In this document: positions 40,140 to 49,498 of the stretch, piece by piece
Layout of the letters: each line of letters begins with the position of its first letter
Position numbering within the stretch: the first letter of the stretch is position 1
Source of the DNA: an uncultured Erwinia sp.
Lineage (GTDB): Bacteria > Pseudomonadota > Gammaproteobacteria > Enterobacterales > Enterobacteriaceae
Direction of reading: 5' to 3'
Length of the DNA stretch: 64,000 nt
NCBI GenBank assembly: GCA_946221915.1
Contig: CAMIKG010000018.1
Coordinates: 11,214-75,213 of the forward strand
Notes under the pieces: generated by a model
What the model was told of the DNA's origin: nothing
Seen by the model: only the letters and a program-made list of their open reading frames with translations
Database searches by the model: none
Made by a program: the position numbers and the translations under genes

Positions 40140-41455
40140 GAATCGGCGTGCCCCTGCTGATCCTGTTCACCACAGTCATCCTGCTGCGCCACGGCAACAG
40201 GAGCAGCGAACCAAAGACCAGCGTCATCCGGGACCTGACGCCTCAGCAGCTGCACGATCTCGGCATTGACAGCGATACCCCGGCTGACACGGTCGCCACC
40301 CTTGTCGCGCAGATGAAGCAGTATCGCCAGACGCTGCAGCAGGTCAACAGCGATAATCAGGCACGGCAGGATGAAAACCGCCGCCTGCATGAGCAGCAGC
40401 AGGCGCTGGAAACCCGCATCAATAACCGCGTCCATAACAATCAGGAATCGCTGAAATCGGAACTGGAAAGGCGTCAGCAGAACCTGCTGGATAAACTGGA
40501 AACAGAGCTGCGCAGCCTTGCCGAAAAGAATAGAAACGACAGCAGCGATATCCCGCCCGGTCTCGGCCTGACGCCCGGCGCAACGCCTGCCGGAGTGGAA
40601 GATGCGGTGCGCTGGGTGGAACCGCTGGATGCGCCAGCGGAGCAGTCCACGCGCGTAACGCTTCCCACTGGTTTTGGTCATGCCGGTGAAAGTGGCCCGC
40701 AGCAGTCAAGCCATACAGACTCACCCGCCCCCGACATCCCGGTTTACACCCTGCCGGAAAACGCCACCCTGACCGGGTCTGTCGCCATGACCGCGCTGAT
40801 AGGCCGTATCCCGGTCAACGGCAGCGTCAGCGATCCCTACCCCTTCAAGATACTGACTGGCAGCAGCAACCTCACCGCCAACGGGATTGAACTGCCCGAT
40901 ATCGCCGGTGCCGTGATTTCCGGCACCGCATCGGGCGACTGGACGCTCTCCTGCGTGCGCGGACAGATTCGCTCGGTCACCTTTGTGTTCCATGACGGCA
41001 CGGTGCGCACCGTCCCCGACAGTAAAAACAGCAGCGACGACACCCGCGGTATCGGCTGGATATCCGATGAACAGGGTCTTCCCTGCATTCCGGGCGCGAG
41101 AAAAAGCAATGCGGCGCAGTATCTGGCTTCGCAGTTTTTACTCTCCGGCTCCGCTGCGGCGGCGCAGGCATTTGCTAACAGCCAGACCACCAGCATGGCG
41201 GAAGGCAGCAACATCACCAGCGCGGTCACCGGCAATAACGGCCAGTTTGTGCTGGGACAGGCGCTGGGCGGCGGCCTGAAAGACACCGCAGAATGGATGA
41301 GACAGCATTACGGCCAGACTTTCGACGCCATTTATGTGCCACCCGGCCACGCCATCGCCGTGCATATCACCCGCCAGCTGGCCATTGACTACGCGTCTGC
41401 AGGCCGCAGGGTGAAATATCCCAACGCCGATCCCCTTCCCGGAGGGCTGGACTGA
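40118..41455 (+). CDS. ICE conjugal transfer protein (TIGR03752-like, VirB10/TraB-like)
   Basis: A 445-aa protein with one N-terminal membrane helix (about 8-24), a coiled-coil (about 60-140, rich in Gln/Glu/Arg), a Pro/Ser linker and a C-terminal TrbI/VirB10-type beta-barrel region (ALIGRIPVNGSVSDPYPFKI, ...YVPPGHAIAVHI). It bridges inner and outer membranes in the T4SS. It is joined to the lipoprotein gene by a 1-bp overlap. Confidence 0.85.
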   Translation: MRSSGLLRIGVPLLILFTTVILLRHGNRSSEPKTSVIRDLTPQQLHDLGIDSDTPADTVATLVAQMKQYRQTLQQVNSDNQARQDENRRLHEQQQALETRINNRVHNNQESLKSELERRQQNLLDKLETELRSLAEKNRNDSSDIPPGLGLTPGATPAGVEDAVRWVEPLDAPAEQSTRVTLPTGFGHAGESGPQQSSHTDSPAPDIPVYTLPENATLTGSVAMTALIGRIPVNGSVSDPYPFKILTGSSNLTANGIELPDIAGAVISGTASGDWTLSCVRGQIRSVTFVFHDGTVRTVPDSKNSSDDTRGIGWISDEQGLPCIPGARKSNAAQYLASQFLLSGSAAAAQAFANSQTTSMAEGSNITSAVTGNNGQFVLGQALGGGLKDTAEWMRQHYGQTFDAIYVPPGHAIAVHITRQLAIDYASAGRRVKYPNADPLPGGLD

Positions 41456-41847
41456 TGAAACCATTAATCCCTGTTCTGCTGCTGACGCTGATGTCCGGCT
41501 GCAGCACCTCGCAGCAGCAGATGCTGCCGGTTAACCCGGACACCACCATGCTCAAACTGTGGCAGAGGCAGAGTGGCGGCGCGCAACGGCTGATGGACAG
41601 CCGTGCCACGCTGCGCCGGGGACCGGAGCAGGCCTCGCGGCTGACGGCAAATCAGCGCAGCTACACCCGTGATGCCGCCAGTGAAATCCGCCAGCAGTTC
41701 CCGCGCCTGCCTAACCCCGATATGGTGCTGTATATGTTTCCGCATCTTGCGGCGGGCACCTCGCCCGTTCCCGGCTACAGCACCGTGTTCCCGTTCTACA
41801 CCCGCACCCAGTATGCCCTGCCGGGTGAACGTCTGGCGCCACTGTAA
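41455..41847 (+). CDS. ICE lipoprotein (TIGR03751-like)
   Basis: A 130-aa lipoprotein: signal sequence MKPLIPVLLLTLMSG followed by the lipobox Cys (LMSGC). The mature part contains TMLKLWQRQ and a C-terminal LPGERLAPL. It is the likely VirB7/TraV-type outer-membrane lipoprotein of the complex. Its stop overlaps the VirB4 start. Confidence 0.84.
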   Translation: MKPLIPVLLLTLMSGCSTSQQQMLPVNPDTTMLKLWQRQSGGAQRLMDSRATLRRGPEQASRLTANQRSYTRDAASEIRQQFPRLPNPDMVLYMFPHLAAGTSPVPGYSTVFPFYTRTQYALPGERLAPL

Positions 41848-44507
41848 TGCCCCCGACGCCGCGCAACGGACGCTACAGCGAACGACAGCGTGCCGCTGAA
41901 GAAGTCAGGGGTCCGTCATTTGCCGACCATCTGCCGTGGGTGGAATATCTGCCGGAAAGTGAGTGCCTGCTGCTGGAAGATGGCCGCTCGGTGGGTGCAG
42001 TTTATGAAATCATCCCGGTGGGCACGGAAGGCCGCTCCCTGGACTGGCTGGAACAGGTACGTGACGGCGTCAGCGAGGCGCTGCAGGACAGCTTTGACGA
42101 ACATGATATTGCGCCATGGGTCGTCCAGTTTTTCTGTCAGGACGAGGACAATAGTGAACAGTGGATGGCGACATTACGCGACTATGCGGCAGCTGACGCA
42201 CGCGATTCGGCCTTTACCCGCGACTGGCTGGCGCAGACCGCGCAGCATCTGGACAGGATGACCCGGCCCGGCGGGCAGTTCCATGACGCCATGGTCACCC
42301 GCGCGCATTGGGGAGCCCGCTGGCGACGCACCCGCCTGGTGATCTACCGCTGGCTGACCGATGCACCTGCACAGGACCTGACGCCCGAAGCCGCACTCAA
42401 TCAGGTCTGCCAGCGCTTTACCCGCGCCCTGCAGACAACAGGGATCAGCGCCCGGCGGCTCAGCGAACAGGATATTCACGGCTGGCTGCTGCGCTGGCTA
42501 AATCCCGCGCCGGCGCTGCTGGCCGATAAAAAAGCGGTCTGGCGCCAGCTTGATCTGCCGCCGTCCGGCCAGCAGCCCGCCCCTGTCGATTTTGCCGAAC
42601 GTCTGCTGCTGAATGAACCGCGATCAGACCATCAGGCAGGGATCTGGTGGCTGGATAATCTGGCGCATAAAGTGGTGATTGTCGATCGCCTGCGTAAAGC
42701 ACCGCTGTCCGGCTTGCTGACCGGTGAAACCGCGCGCGGCGATGGGATAAACGCCCTCTTCGACCTGATGCCTGCAGGAACCATCATCGCTATGACGGTG
42801 GTTATCCATCCGCAGGATAAGCTGGAGGAGCACCTGAACCGGCTGTCTGACCGCGCGATTGGCGACAATATCAGTTCGGTATATACCCGGCGCGACTGCA
42901 AACAGGCCAGAGAGCATCTGCAGTGTGGCAATAAACTGTATCGCAGCGCGCTGGCGTTTTATCTGACCGCCGCCGATGAGAACGCGCTACGCCATCAGCA
43001 GTACCAGCTCAACAGCATTCAGCTTAATGCCGGGCTGGTGCCGGTTCAGGAAAATCATGATGTCGCGCCGCTCAGTAACTGGCTGCGCTGGCTGCCGATG
43101 TGCTTTGATCCTGCACACGATAAACGTGCGCTGTGGACCCGTCTTAACTTTGTCCAGCACCTCGCCTGCCTTGCGCCGGTCTGGGGACGGGCAACCGGGA
43201 CAGGTCATCCCGGTATCAGCTATTTTAATCGTGGCGGCGCGCCGCTCAGCTTCGATCCGCTGAATAAACTGGACCGTTCGCAGAATGGTCATCTGCTGTT
43301 GCTGGGACCCACCGGCGCAGGGAAATCCGCTACGCTGATCGCCAAAATCGCCCAGTTGATCGCCATGCACCGGCCACGACTGTTTATTATCGAAGCCGGT
43401 AACTCCTTTGGCCTGCTGGCTGACTATGCGGAGCGCCACGGGCTGACGGTGAATAAAATCAGCCTGCGCCCTGGCAGCGGCGTCACCCTGCCACTGTTTG
43501 CCGATGCCTGGCGGCTGGTTGCCGGGAACCCTGTCAGTACCGAACTGCCAGCAGATGAAGAGCAGGAGGAAAACAATGAACAGCGCGACCTGCTGGGAGA
43601 GATGGAAATTGCCGCACGGCTGATGATCACCGGGGGTGAAGCGAAGGAAGATGCGCGTTTTACCCGACCTGACCGGGCAATGCTCAGGGAAGCGATTATT
43701 GCCGCCGCGCAAAGCAGCTATCAGCAGCAGCGCCAGACGCTGACGCAGGATGTGCGCGATGCCCTGTTTACGCTGGCGCAGGACAATGCCCTGCCCGCTT
43801 CCCGTCGCGCCCGCGCCTGGGAGATGGCGGAGTCCATTGATCTGTTTTGCTCGGGTTTTGAGGGAGAGCTGTTTAACCGCGAGGGGCAAATCTGGCCGGA
43901 GGCGGATATCACTCTGGTCGACCTGGCGACCTTTGCCCGCGAGGGTTACGAAGCACAGCTGGCCATCGCCTATATCTCTCTGGTGAATCATATCAACAAC
44001 ATCGGTGAACGCGATCAGCACCTGGCGCGCGCTGTGGTCAATATCACAGATGAGTCACATATCATTACCGTCAGTCCGCTGCTGGCGAGGTTTCTGACTA
44101 AAGCGTCGAAGATGTGGCGCAAGCTGGGGATCTGGCTGTGGCTGGCAACGCAGAATCTGGCGGACTTTCCTGATGAGGCGAAGAAGCTGCTGAATATGAT
44201 TGAGTGGTGGGAACTGCTGGTAATGCCTGCGGAGGAGATTGAACAGGTGTGCCGGTTTAAGGCCCTGACGGATGAGCAGCGCTTGCTACTGCAGTCCGCG
44301 ACCAAGTCGCCGGGGCAATATACCGAAGGGGTGGTGCTGGCGCCGAAGGTGGAGGCGCTGTTCCGCGTGGTATCCCCTGCCCTCTATCTGGCGCTGGGGA
44401 TGACGGAGAAGCATGAAAAGGCGGAGCGGATGGCGATTATGAGGGAGTATGGGGTGAGTGAGCTGGAGGCGGCGGTTAGGGTTGCGGAGAAATTGGGGCA
44501 ACTTTGA
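41847..44507 (+). CDS. Conjugative transfer ATPase, VirB4/TraC-like (PFL_4706 type)
   Basis: An 886-aa VirB4-type ATPase powering pilus assembly and DNA transfer. The N-terminal region (to about 470) is the TraC/CagE-like domain. Walker A is LLGPTGAGKSAT near residue 490, and the Walker-B-like NITDESHII is near 735. Family members are usually 900-950 aa, so it is slightly short but ends without sign of truncation. It is the last T4SS gene before the cargo; the module continues 15 kb downstream. Confidence 0.9.
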   Translation: MPPTPRNGRYSERQRAAEEVRGPSFADHLPWVEYLPESECLLLEDGRSVGAVYEIIPVGTEGRSLDWLEQVRDGVSEALQDSFDEHDIAPWVVQFFCQDEDNSEQWMATLRDYAAADARDSAFTRDWLAQTAQHLDRMTRPGGQFHDAMVTRAHWGARWRRTRLVIYRWLTDAPAQDLTPEAALNQVCQRFTRALQTTGISARRLSEQDIHGWLLRWLNPAPALLADKKAVWRQLDLPPSGQQPAPVDFAERLLLNEPRSDHQAGIWWLDNLAHKVVIVDRLRKAPLSGLLTGETARGDGINALFDLMPAGTIIAMTVVIHPQDKLEEHLNRLSDRAIGDNISSVYTRRDCKQAREHLQCGNKLYRSALAFYLTAADENALRHQQYQLNSIQLNAGLVPVQENHDVAPLSNWLRWLPMCFDPAHDKRALWTRLNFVQHLACLAPVWGRATGTGHPGISYFNRGGAPLSFDPLNKLDRSQNGHLLLLGPTGAGKSATLIAKIAQLIAMHRPRLFIIEAGNSFGLLADYAERHGLTVNKISLRPGSGVTLPLFADAWRLVAGNPVSTELPADEEQEENNEQRDLLGEMEIAARLMITGGEAKEDARFTRPDRAMLREAIIAAAQSSYQQQRQTLTQDVRDALFTLAQDNALPASRRARAWEMAESIDLFCSGFEGELFNREGQIWPEADITLVDLATFAREGYEAQLAIAYISLVNHINNIGERDQHLARAVVNITDESHIITVSPLLARFLTKASKMWRKLGIWLWLATQNLADFPDEAKKLLNMIEWWELLVMPAEEIEQVCRFKALTDEQRLLLQSATKSPGQYTEGVVLAPKVEALFRVVSPALYLALGMTEKHEKAERMAIMREYGVSELEAAVRVAEKLGQL

Positions 44508-44556
44508 GTACCCTGACTCATGGTTGGAAATGGTTTGGCGATCTTACATGCTATCT

Positions 44557-44590
44557 GTTCTGAGGGCGGCTATGTGCCATGAGCGGACGT
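44557..44590. repeat. Degenerate GTCCGC palindrome at the left edge of the cargo
   Basis: The right arm is intact (TGCCATGAGCGGACGTTC) and the left arm is decayed (GTTCTGAGGGCGGCTAT). It lies 50 bp after the VirB4 stop, in the 288-bp gap before the cargo's first LysR gene. Confidence 0.45.
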
Positions 44591-44795
44591 TCAAACACTC
44601 TAAAATCACAATTCACTATCCCTGTTGCTTTACGAGATACTTCATGATTTTGTTAAACGCTCTTTTAAAGAAAAGGGGAGACTCAACGGTATCTATGTGA
44701 CTAATTTCCCTGTGAAAATGAAGAAATGCAACACATTAAGTCAAATATCACATGCGTTCATCACAGCTAGTTATTTAAGCTAATATTGGGGTTTT

Positions 44796-45647
44796 ATGTT
44801 TGATTGGGAAGATTTACGTTTTTTTTCAGCCTTTGCCAAAACAGGCTCGCTGTCTTCAGCTGCTAAAAAACTCGGCGTAGATCATGCCACAGTGGCAAGG
44901 CGGATCGCCGCTCTTGAAGCTTCGGTTAATTTGAAGCTTGTAGACCGCAGACCTCGATCATATCTTCTTACAGAAGATGGTCGAAAGGTAGCCAGCTATG
45001 GCGAGCAAATGGGTTCCGCGGCATACTCATTAGAGCGTTTTTCCGAGGCCGGGCAAAATGTAGTGGAAGGTGACGTCATCATCGCTGCGCCTCATGTTTT
45101 TATTGGCAACCTTATTGCACCGTATATCGGCAACTTTTATAAACAATATCCACGCCTTCGTCTTAGCCTACTGGGAACTAAAGAAAGGCTTTCTCTTGCA
45201 CGTCGTGAAGCAGATATCACTATTAGTATGGTGCGGCCAGTCGAAGCGGCTGCTGTGACAAGGCGACTTGGCCAGGTAAACTTTATGCTCTACGCTAGTG
45301 CTGAATACCTGGCATCAGGATGTGATCTGAGCTTTATCGCTTACGATAAATCAGTAACAGATACCCCACAGCAAGCCTGGCTGAATAGTCAATCCGTCGG
45401 GCGCCCCGTGGTTTTCTTCAGTAATGATTTAAGAATTCAGGCTATTACGGCAGCTGGTCATGCCGGTGTCGCTCTGTTACCGGATTATCTGGCGAAAGAA
45501 TACAACCTTGTACCTGCTGAACCCGACTGGCCTCCTCTGGTTCAGGATATCTGGCTGAGCGTTCATGAAGATATGCGTCATGCCAGGCATATCAACGCTG
45601 TTGTAGAGTTCCTGATTAACTGCATTAAGCCTGCTTATGGCTTGTGA
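44796..45647 (+). CDS. LysR-family transcriptional regulator
   Basis: A 283-aa LysR protein, first gene of the cargo. DNA-binding region: FFSAFAKTGSLSSAAKKLGVDHATVARRIAALEASVNLKLV; the effector half resembles regulators of SDR/oxidoreductase genes. GGGG precedes the ATG. It is followed on the same strand by an SDR it may control. The GC content is lower than in the T4SS genes. Confidence 0.9.
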   Translation: MFDWEDLRFFSAFAKTGSLSSAAKKLGVDHATVARRIAALEASVNLKLVDRRPRSYLLTEDGRKVASYGEQMGSAAYSLERFSEAGQNVVEGDVIIAAPHVFIGNLIAPYIGNFYKQYPRLRLSLLGTKERLSLARREADITISMVRPVEAAAVTRRLGQVNFMLYASAEYLASGCDLSFIAYDKSVTDTPQQAWLNSQSVGRPVVFFSNDLRIQAITAAGHAGVALLPDYLAKEYNLVPAEPDWPPLVQDIWLSVHEDMRHARHINAVVEFLINCIKPAYGL

Positions 45648-45802
45648 ATTTTTGCATAACTGAATTGAATTTATAGGTAATATTTCACAAGCGCCCGCCT
45701 GTCTATAATTGCTCACCCTGATAACGGCTGGGAAAGAGATCATACGTTTTCAGTCTCAGTCGTTGTGATTTTTTGTTTGTGGCCTGTAAAGGAAAATTTT
45801 TT

Positions 45803-46543
45803 ATGAGCAGTAAAATGTGCGAAAAAGTGGTTGTTATTACCGGTGCCAGCAGCGGTATTGGCGAAGCCACAGCTCGCCTCCTGAGTTCAGCAGGGGCTAA
45901 GGTTGTGTTAGGCGCCCGTCGGCTAGACAAACTTACTATACTGGCAGACGAAATTAAGGCCGCCGGCGGAAAAGCTGAAGTTGTACAGATGGATGTATCA
46001 AGACGTCAGGATGTAGAAGCGTTAGTAGCTAAGGCAGTGGAAGTATATGGTCGAGTAGATGTACTCATTAATAACGCAGGTATTATGCCTAATTCCCGCC
46101 TTGAACAGCTGCAGGTTGATGACTGGGATCGTGCTATCGACATCAATCTAAAAGGCACGCTTTACGGTATCGCTGCCGCGCTTCCCTTTATGAAAGAACA
46201 GAAAAGCGGTCACATCATTAATGTCGCCTCTACTGCAGGACATCGCGTTCGTCCGACAACGGCTGTTTACTCAGCGACCAAATTTGCTGTGCGGGTTATT
46301 TCAGAAGGTCTGCGCATGGAGATGACCCCATACAACATCCGCAGCACCATTATCTCGCCAGGGCCGGTTGATACAGATTTGCCATCCAGCGTGACTGATG
46401 CTGAAGTAACCGAGCAGGTTAGAAAGATACATGAAATGGCTATTTCTGTAGAAACTCTCGCTGAAACAATAGCCTTTGCAATCAATCAGCCCCCGGCGGT
46501 TGATATTAATGAAATAGTCGTACGCCCGACAGCCATGGAGTGA
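45803..46543 (+). CDS. Short-chain dehydrogenase/reductase
   Basis: A 246-aa classical SDR with TGASSGIG (13-20), NNAGIMP and the catalytic S/Y/K in NVASTAG and YSATK. C-terminal sequence (ISPGPVDTDL, AINQPPAVDINEIVVRPTAME) resembles YdfG-like or serine/3-hydroxy-acid dehydrogenase-type SDRs; the substrate is unassigned. I start it at MSSKMCEKV with AAGGA upstream. A pair of GTCCGC palindromes follows it. Confidence 0.9.
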   Translation: MSSKMCEKVVVITGASSGIGEATARLLSSAGAKVVLGARRLDKLTILADEIKAAGGKAEVVQMDVSRRQDVEALVAKAVEVYGRVDVLINNAGIMPNSRLEQLQVDDWDRAIDINLKGTLYGIAAALPFMKEQKSGHIINVASTAGHRVRPTTAVYSATKFAVRVISEGLRMEMTPYNIRSTIISPGPVDTDLPSSVTDAEVTEQVRKIHEMAISVETLAETIAFAINQPPAVDINEIVVRPTAME

Positions 46544-46610
46544 TCTTCTTTGTATTGGCCGTATTTCTCTGCCTTTGTATTAAAAAGCTTGAGCGTTTAG
46601 CGCAAGTAAC

Positions 46611-46675
46611 GTCTGCTTTTCGCTCACTGCGGACCTTCAGCTCAGTTAGCTTGTCCGCTCTTGCCAGAAGCGGAC
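46611..46675. repeat. GTCCGC...GCGGAC palindromes, two copies
   Basis: Copy at 46611-46634 with GTCTGC and GCGGAC arms around TTTTCGCTCACT, and a perfect copy at 46653-46675 with GTCCGCT and AGCGGAC arms around CTTGCCAGA. They lie between the convergent SDR and hydrolase genes. Confidence 0.6.
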
Positions 46676-46774
46676 ATTGCTGTAATGATTTTTAGTATTT
46701 GTTCAACAGGACAGTCAACATCGGCCACACAAGGGTCAACACCTGATTATTGAAATCAGGCGGCAGCGGGATGA

Positions 46775-47602
46775 CTATTCAGAAGAAATTACTTCAGCCG
46801 AAGATGACTGCTGAAATTCGTTTATGCTGTGCCACATGGCTGCAGGATTTGAATACATAGGAAAATGCCCGCAAACGGGGATTTCTGCCAGCTTTACGCC
46901 GCGCTGCCGAATGTAGTCCAGATAGCTCAGGCTTGCGTTCTGTTCGCCATACATGAACATTTTGGGACAAGGAAGATTCAGGAATTTAGACATAAGCTCA
47001 CCGTGATCGGAATATTCAACCATTGATTTAAAAATATACCTTACTGCCCCTGAACGGACTTTATAGCGCAGACTTGCGGAATAAAGTGCACTTGCCCAGG
47101 CCGGAGCGTGCCGGGTACGCTCAATAAAGTCATTAAAAAACTGTTCGTCGCTGCCTGCCGGATAATGAATGACCTGGCGGCTCAAAAAACAGTCCTCAGG
47201 GGCGATATTCCCTTCAATATCAACAAAACTCAATACTCTCTCTGAATAACGGTGAGCAAGAATCAGGGCTGTTAGCCCGCCCATCGAATGCCCGACAAGA
47301 TGAAAACGTTTAAAGCCGAACTTTGTGATCATCTCAAGAGCGGTTTCAACCAAAAAAGGAATAGAAATGGCACTCAAATCACTACACTTTGTTTCACCAC
47401 AACCCGGTGCATCAAAGGCCAGGAAAGGCATCCCGTTAAACTCAGCATAGCGAATGATATCTGCATAATCTTCTTTGGTAGAACCAAATCCGTGCAGGAA
47501 AACTATCGGTTCCCCCTGACCCGCACGATAGATAGTGGCTACTTCCAGATCTGTTTTGCCGACAGTTAAAGTGTAAGTTTGACTCTGAAACTCACTGTTC
47601 AT
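46775..47602 (-). CDS. Alpha/beta hydrolase
   Basis: A 275-aa alpha/beta hydrolase. The oxyanion-hole segment is FLHGFGSTKEDY (35-46), the nucleophile elbow is GHSMGG with S106, and the catalytic His is in CGHFPMY (H246). No signal peptide, so cytosolic. Substrate unknown: in the cargo context it might cleave an ester or C-C bond feeding the catabolic genes (inference). It lies 56 bp upstream of the aminotransferase gene's 3' end on the same strand, so it could be the last gene of that transcript. Confidence 0.88.
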   Translation of the reverse strand: MNSEFQSQTYTLTVGKTDLEVATIYRAGQGEPIVFLHGFGSTKEDYADIIRYAEFNGMPFLAFDAPGCGETKCSDLSAISIPFLVETALEMITKFGFKRFHLVGHSMGGLTALILAHRYSERVLSFVDIEGNIAPEDCFLSRQVIHYPAGSDEQFFNDFIERTRHAPAWASALYSASLRYKVRSGAVRYIFKSMVEYSDHGELMSKFLNLPCPKMFMYGEQNASLSYLDYIRQRGVKLAEIPVCGHFPMYSNPAAMWHSINEFQQSSSAEVISSE

Positions 47603-47657
47603 ATTTTATTAACCTTAAAATCTTGCGGCGTCTTAAGCATTACTGCAGCGCAGCCTT

Positions 47658-48869
47658 TCAATAAGCTTCTGTGCAAAAATCAATAATGTGCTGACAGGCC
47701 TGGCTCAGCATAGTGTCGTCAGTGGCGTAGGCGATGCGAATGTAAGGCCCAAGGCCAAATGCACTACCATGCACGACGGATACGCCTTTCTCTTCCAGCA
47801 ATGCGGTTGCCACATCTTCATCCGTTGCCAGATACTGACCTGCTGCTGAGGTTTTACCAATCAGAGCACTACAGTCTGCAAAGGCATAAAATGCGCCCTG
47901 AGGCGTGTCACAGTGCAGACCAGGGGCGCTGTTCAGCATGCGAACCATCAAATCACGGCGTGCTGAGAATACTTGTCGTGACGTCGTCAGAAAATCACGC
48001 GGACCGGTCAGCGCTGCCAGCGCGGCATGCTGAGAAATGGAGCTGGCGCCGGAAGTCTGTTGCCCCTGAAGCTTCTCCATGGCGCTGATAAGCCAGCGCG
48101 GCCCCGCGCAGAACCCGATACGCCAGCCGGTCATGGCCCAGGCTTTCGATACGCCATTCATCGTCAAAGTGCGATCTCTGAGCGCAGGAACAACCGCCGC
48201 CATGGTGGCAAACTCGATGTCATCAAAAATAAGATGCTCGTAAATATCATCCGACAGGATGAGAATTTGCGGATGTCTCAGCAAAACATTTCCCAGCGCT
48301 GCCAGTTCGTCCCTGCTGTAGACCGCACCGGTTGGATTGGAGGGCGAGTTCAGAATAATCCAGCGCGTACGCGGCGTTATTGCGGCCTCCAGCAAGTCAG
48401 GTGTGATCTTAAAGCCGCTTTCCTGTCCACAGGCCACCGTAACAGCTATTCCGCCGCACAGCTGAACCATTTCCGGATAACTCACCCAGTAAGGCGCCGG
48501 AATAATGACTTCATCATCGTCATTCAGCGTGGCAGCCAGCGCGTTATAAATAACCTGTTTTCCGCCATTACTGATAAGGGTCTCCTGCCAGCTGACGTCA
48601 AGTCCATTATCCAGCCGAAATTTATTTACTACGGCCTCGCGTAATGCCCTGAGTCCGGCTACCTGCGTATAGCGGGTATGGCCATTCTGAATAGCCATCA
48701 TCGCTGCGGCACAAATATGCTTTGGTGTCGGAAAATCAGGCTCTCCGGCGCTTAATGAAATGATGTCTCGACCCTGCGTCTTCAGCTCTGCCACCTTGTC
48801 CATGATGCGATAGGTGGCCGACGGCTTGCCCCGTTCCAGGTAGCGGTTAAGCTGCTGCAATGTTGTCAT
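47658..48869 (-). CDS. Class I PLP-dependent aminotransferase (AspC-like)
   Basis: A 403-aa aminotransferase. PLP-lysine K242 lies in NGVSKAWAMTGWRIG, the Asn/Asp/Tyr contacts in NSPSNPTGAVYS and SDDIYEHL, and the C-terminal carboxylate-binding Arg in GPYIRIAYA. It resembles the aspartate/aromatic aminotransferases of the Thermus/Rhizobium type that use dicarboxylic amino acids. It shares a 4-bp ATGA overlap with an RraA-like gene and is the fourth gene of that operon, which suggests it makes or consumes a 2-oxo acid that the RraA-type aldolases cleave. Confidence 0.9.
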   Translation of the reverse strand: MTTLQQLNRYLERGKPSATYRIMDKVAELKTQGRDIISLSAGEPDFPTPKHICAAAMMAIQNGHTRYTQVAGLRALREAVVNKFRLDNGLDVSWQETLISNGGKQVIYNALAATLNDDDEVIIPAPYWVSYPEMVQLCGGIAVTVACGQESGFKITPDLLEAAITPRTRWIILNSPSNPTGAVYSRDELAALGNVLLRHPQILILSDDIYEHLIFDDIEFATMAAVVPALRDRTLTMNGVSKAWAMTGWRIGFCAGPRWLISAMEKLQGQQTSGASSISQHAALAALTGPRDFLTTSRQVFSARRDLMVRMLNSAPGLHCDTPQGAFYAFADCSALIGKTSAAGQYLATDEDVATALLEEKGVSVVHGSAFGLGPYIRIAYATDDTMLSQACQHIIDFCTEAY

Positions 48870-49498
48870 TGTGTTCTCCAGTGCGCCAGGCCCATCAGGT
48901 CAACCGTGGTGTCGCCTGCTTCCAGTTTCTGCATCATGGCCCGCTCTTTCGCCTCACGTTGCTCAGAAGCCTCAAGCACGCGCGCCACCTCCTGCGCCGG
49001 AATAACGACAATGCCATCATCATCAGCAACGACCAGATCGCCGGCCGCTACGGAAATACCGGTAAAACTGACAGTTTCGCCAACCGTTTTGTAGCTCGCT
49101 TTAATCGTGCCGCGTACCGCAACACCGCGCGAGTAAAGCGGGAAGCCGCGTTTCTGTACGGCAGCGATATCCCGCACGCCACCATCAATAATCAAGCCTT
49201 TGACGCCGGCCGCTTGCGCGGCGACCGTCAGCACTTCGCCCCAGTAGCCTGCGATGAAGCTATCCGTTGTCACAACTAGCACACTGCCCTCTGGTACTTT
49301 TTCCAGCGCCAGATGCAGTGCCAGGTTATCTCCCGGTGAACAGGCAAGCGGATAAGCAGGCGCCGCGACACCCATACCACGCCAGACCGCCTTGATTGCA
49401 GGGTCTACGGCACAATTAAGGCCAGAAGCTTCAAACAGCGTTGAGCTGCCCAGCTGGAGCGCGCGTTGTGCCTGCTCTTCTGTATAATAAAGTGACAT
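48866..49498 (-). CDS. RraA/HMG-aldolase-like protein 1
   Basis: A 210-aa protein of the RraA / 4-hydroxy-4-methyl-2-oxoglutarate (HMG) aldolase family. Visible family features: LACSPGDNLALHLAL, AGYWGEVLTVAA, and GLIIDGGVRD with the catalytic R109-D110. Enzymes of this family cleave HMG or oxaloacetate-type substrates in retro-aldol fashion, using a divalent metal; RraA itself inhibits RNase E. The intact R-D pair favours an enzyme. It is one of three different paralogues in tandem; it starts on the last base of paralogue 2's stop. Confidence 0.87.
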   Translation of the reverse strand: MSLYYTEEQAQRALQLGSSTLFEASGLNCAVDPAIKAVWRGMGVAAPAYPLACSPGDNLALHLALEKVPEGSVLVVTTDSFIAGYWGEVLTVAAQAAGVKGLIIDGGVRDIAAVQKRGFPLYSRGVAVRGTIKASYKTVGETVSFTGISVAAGDLVVADDDGIVVIPAQEVARVLEASEQREAKERAMMQKLEAGDTTVDLMGLAHWRTQ

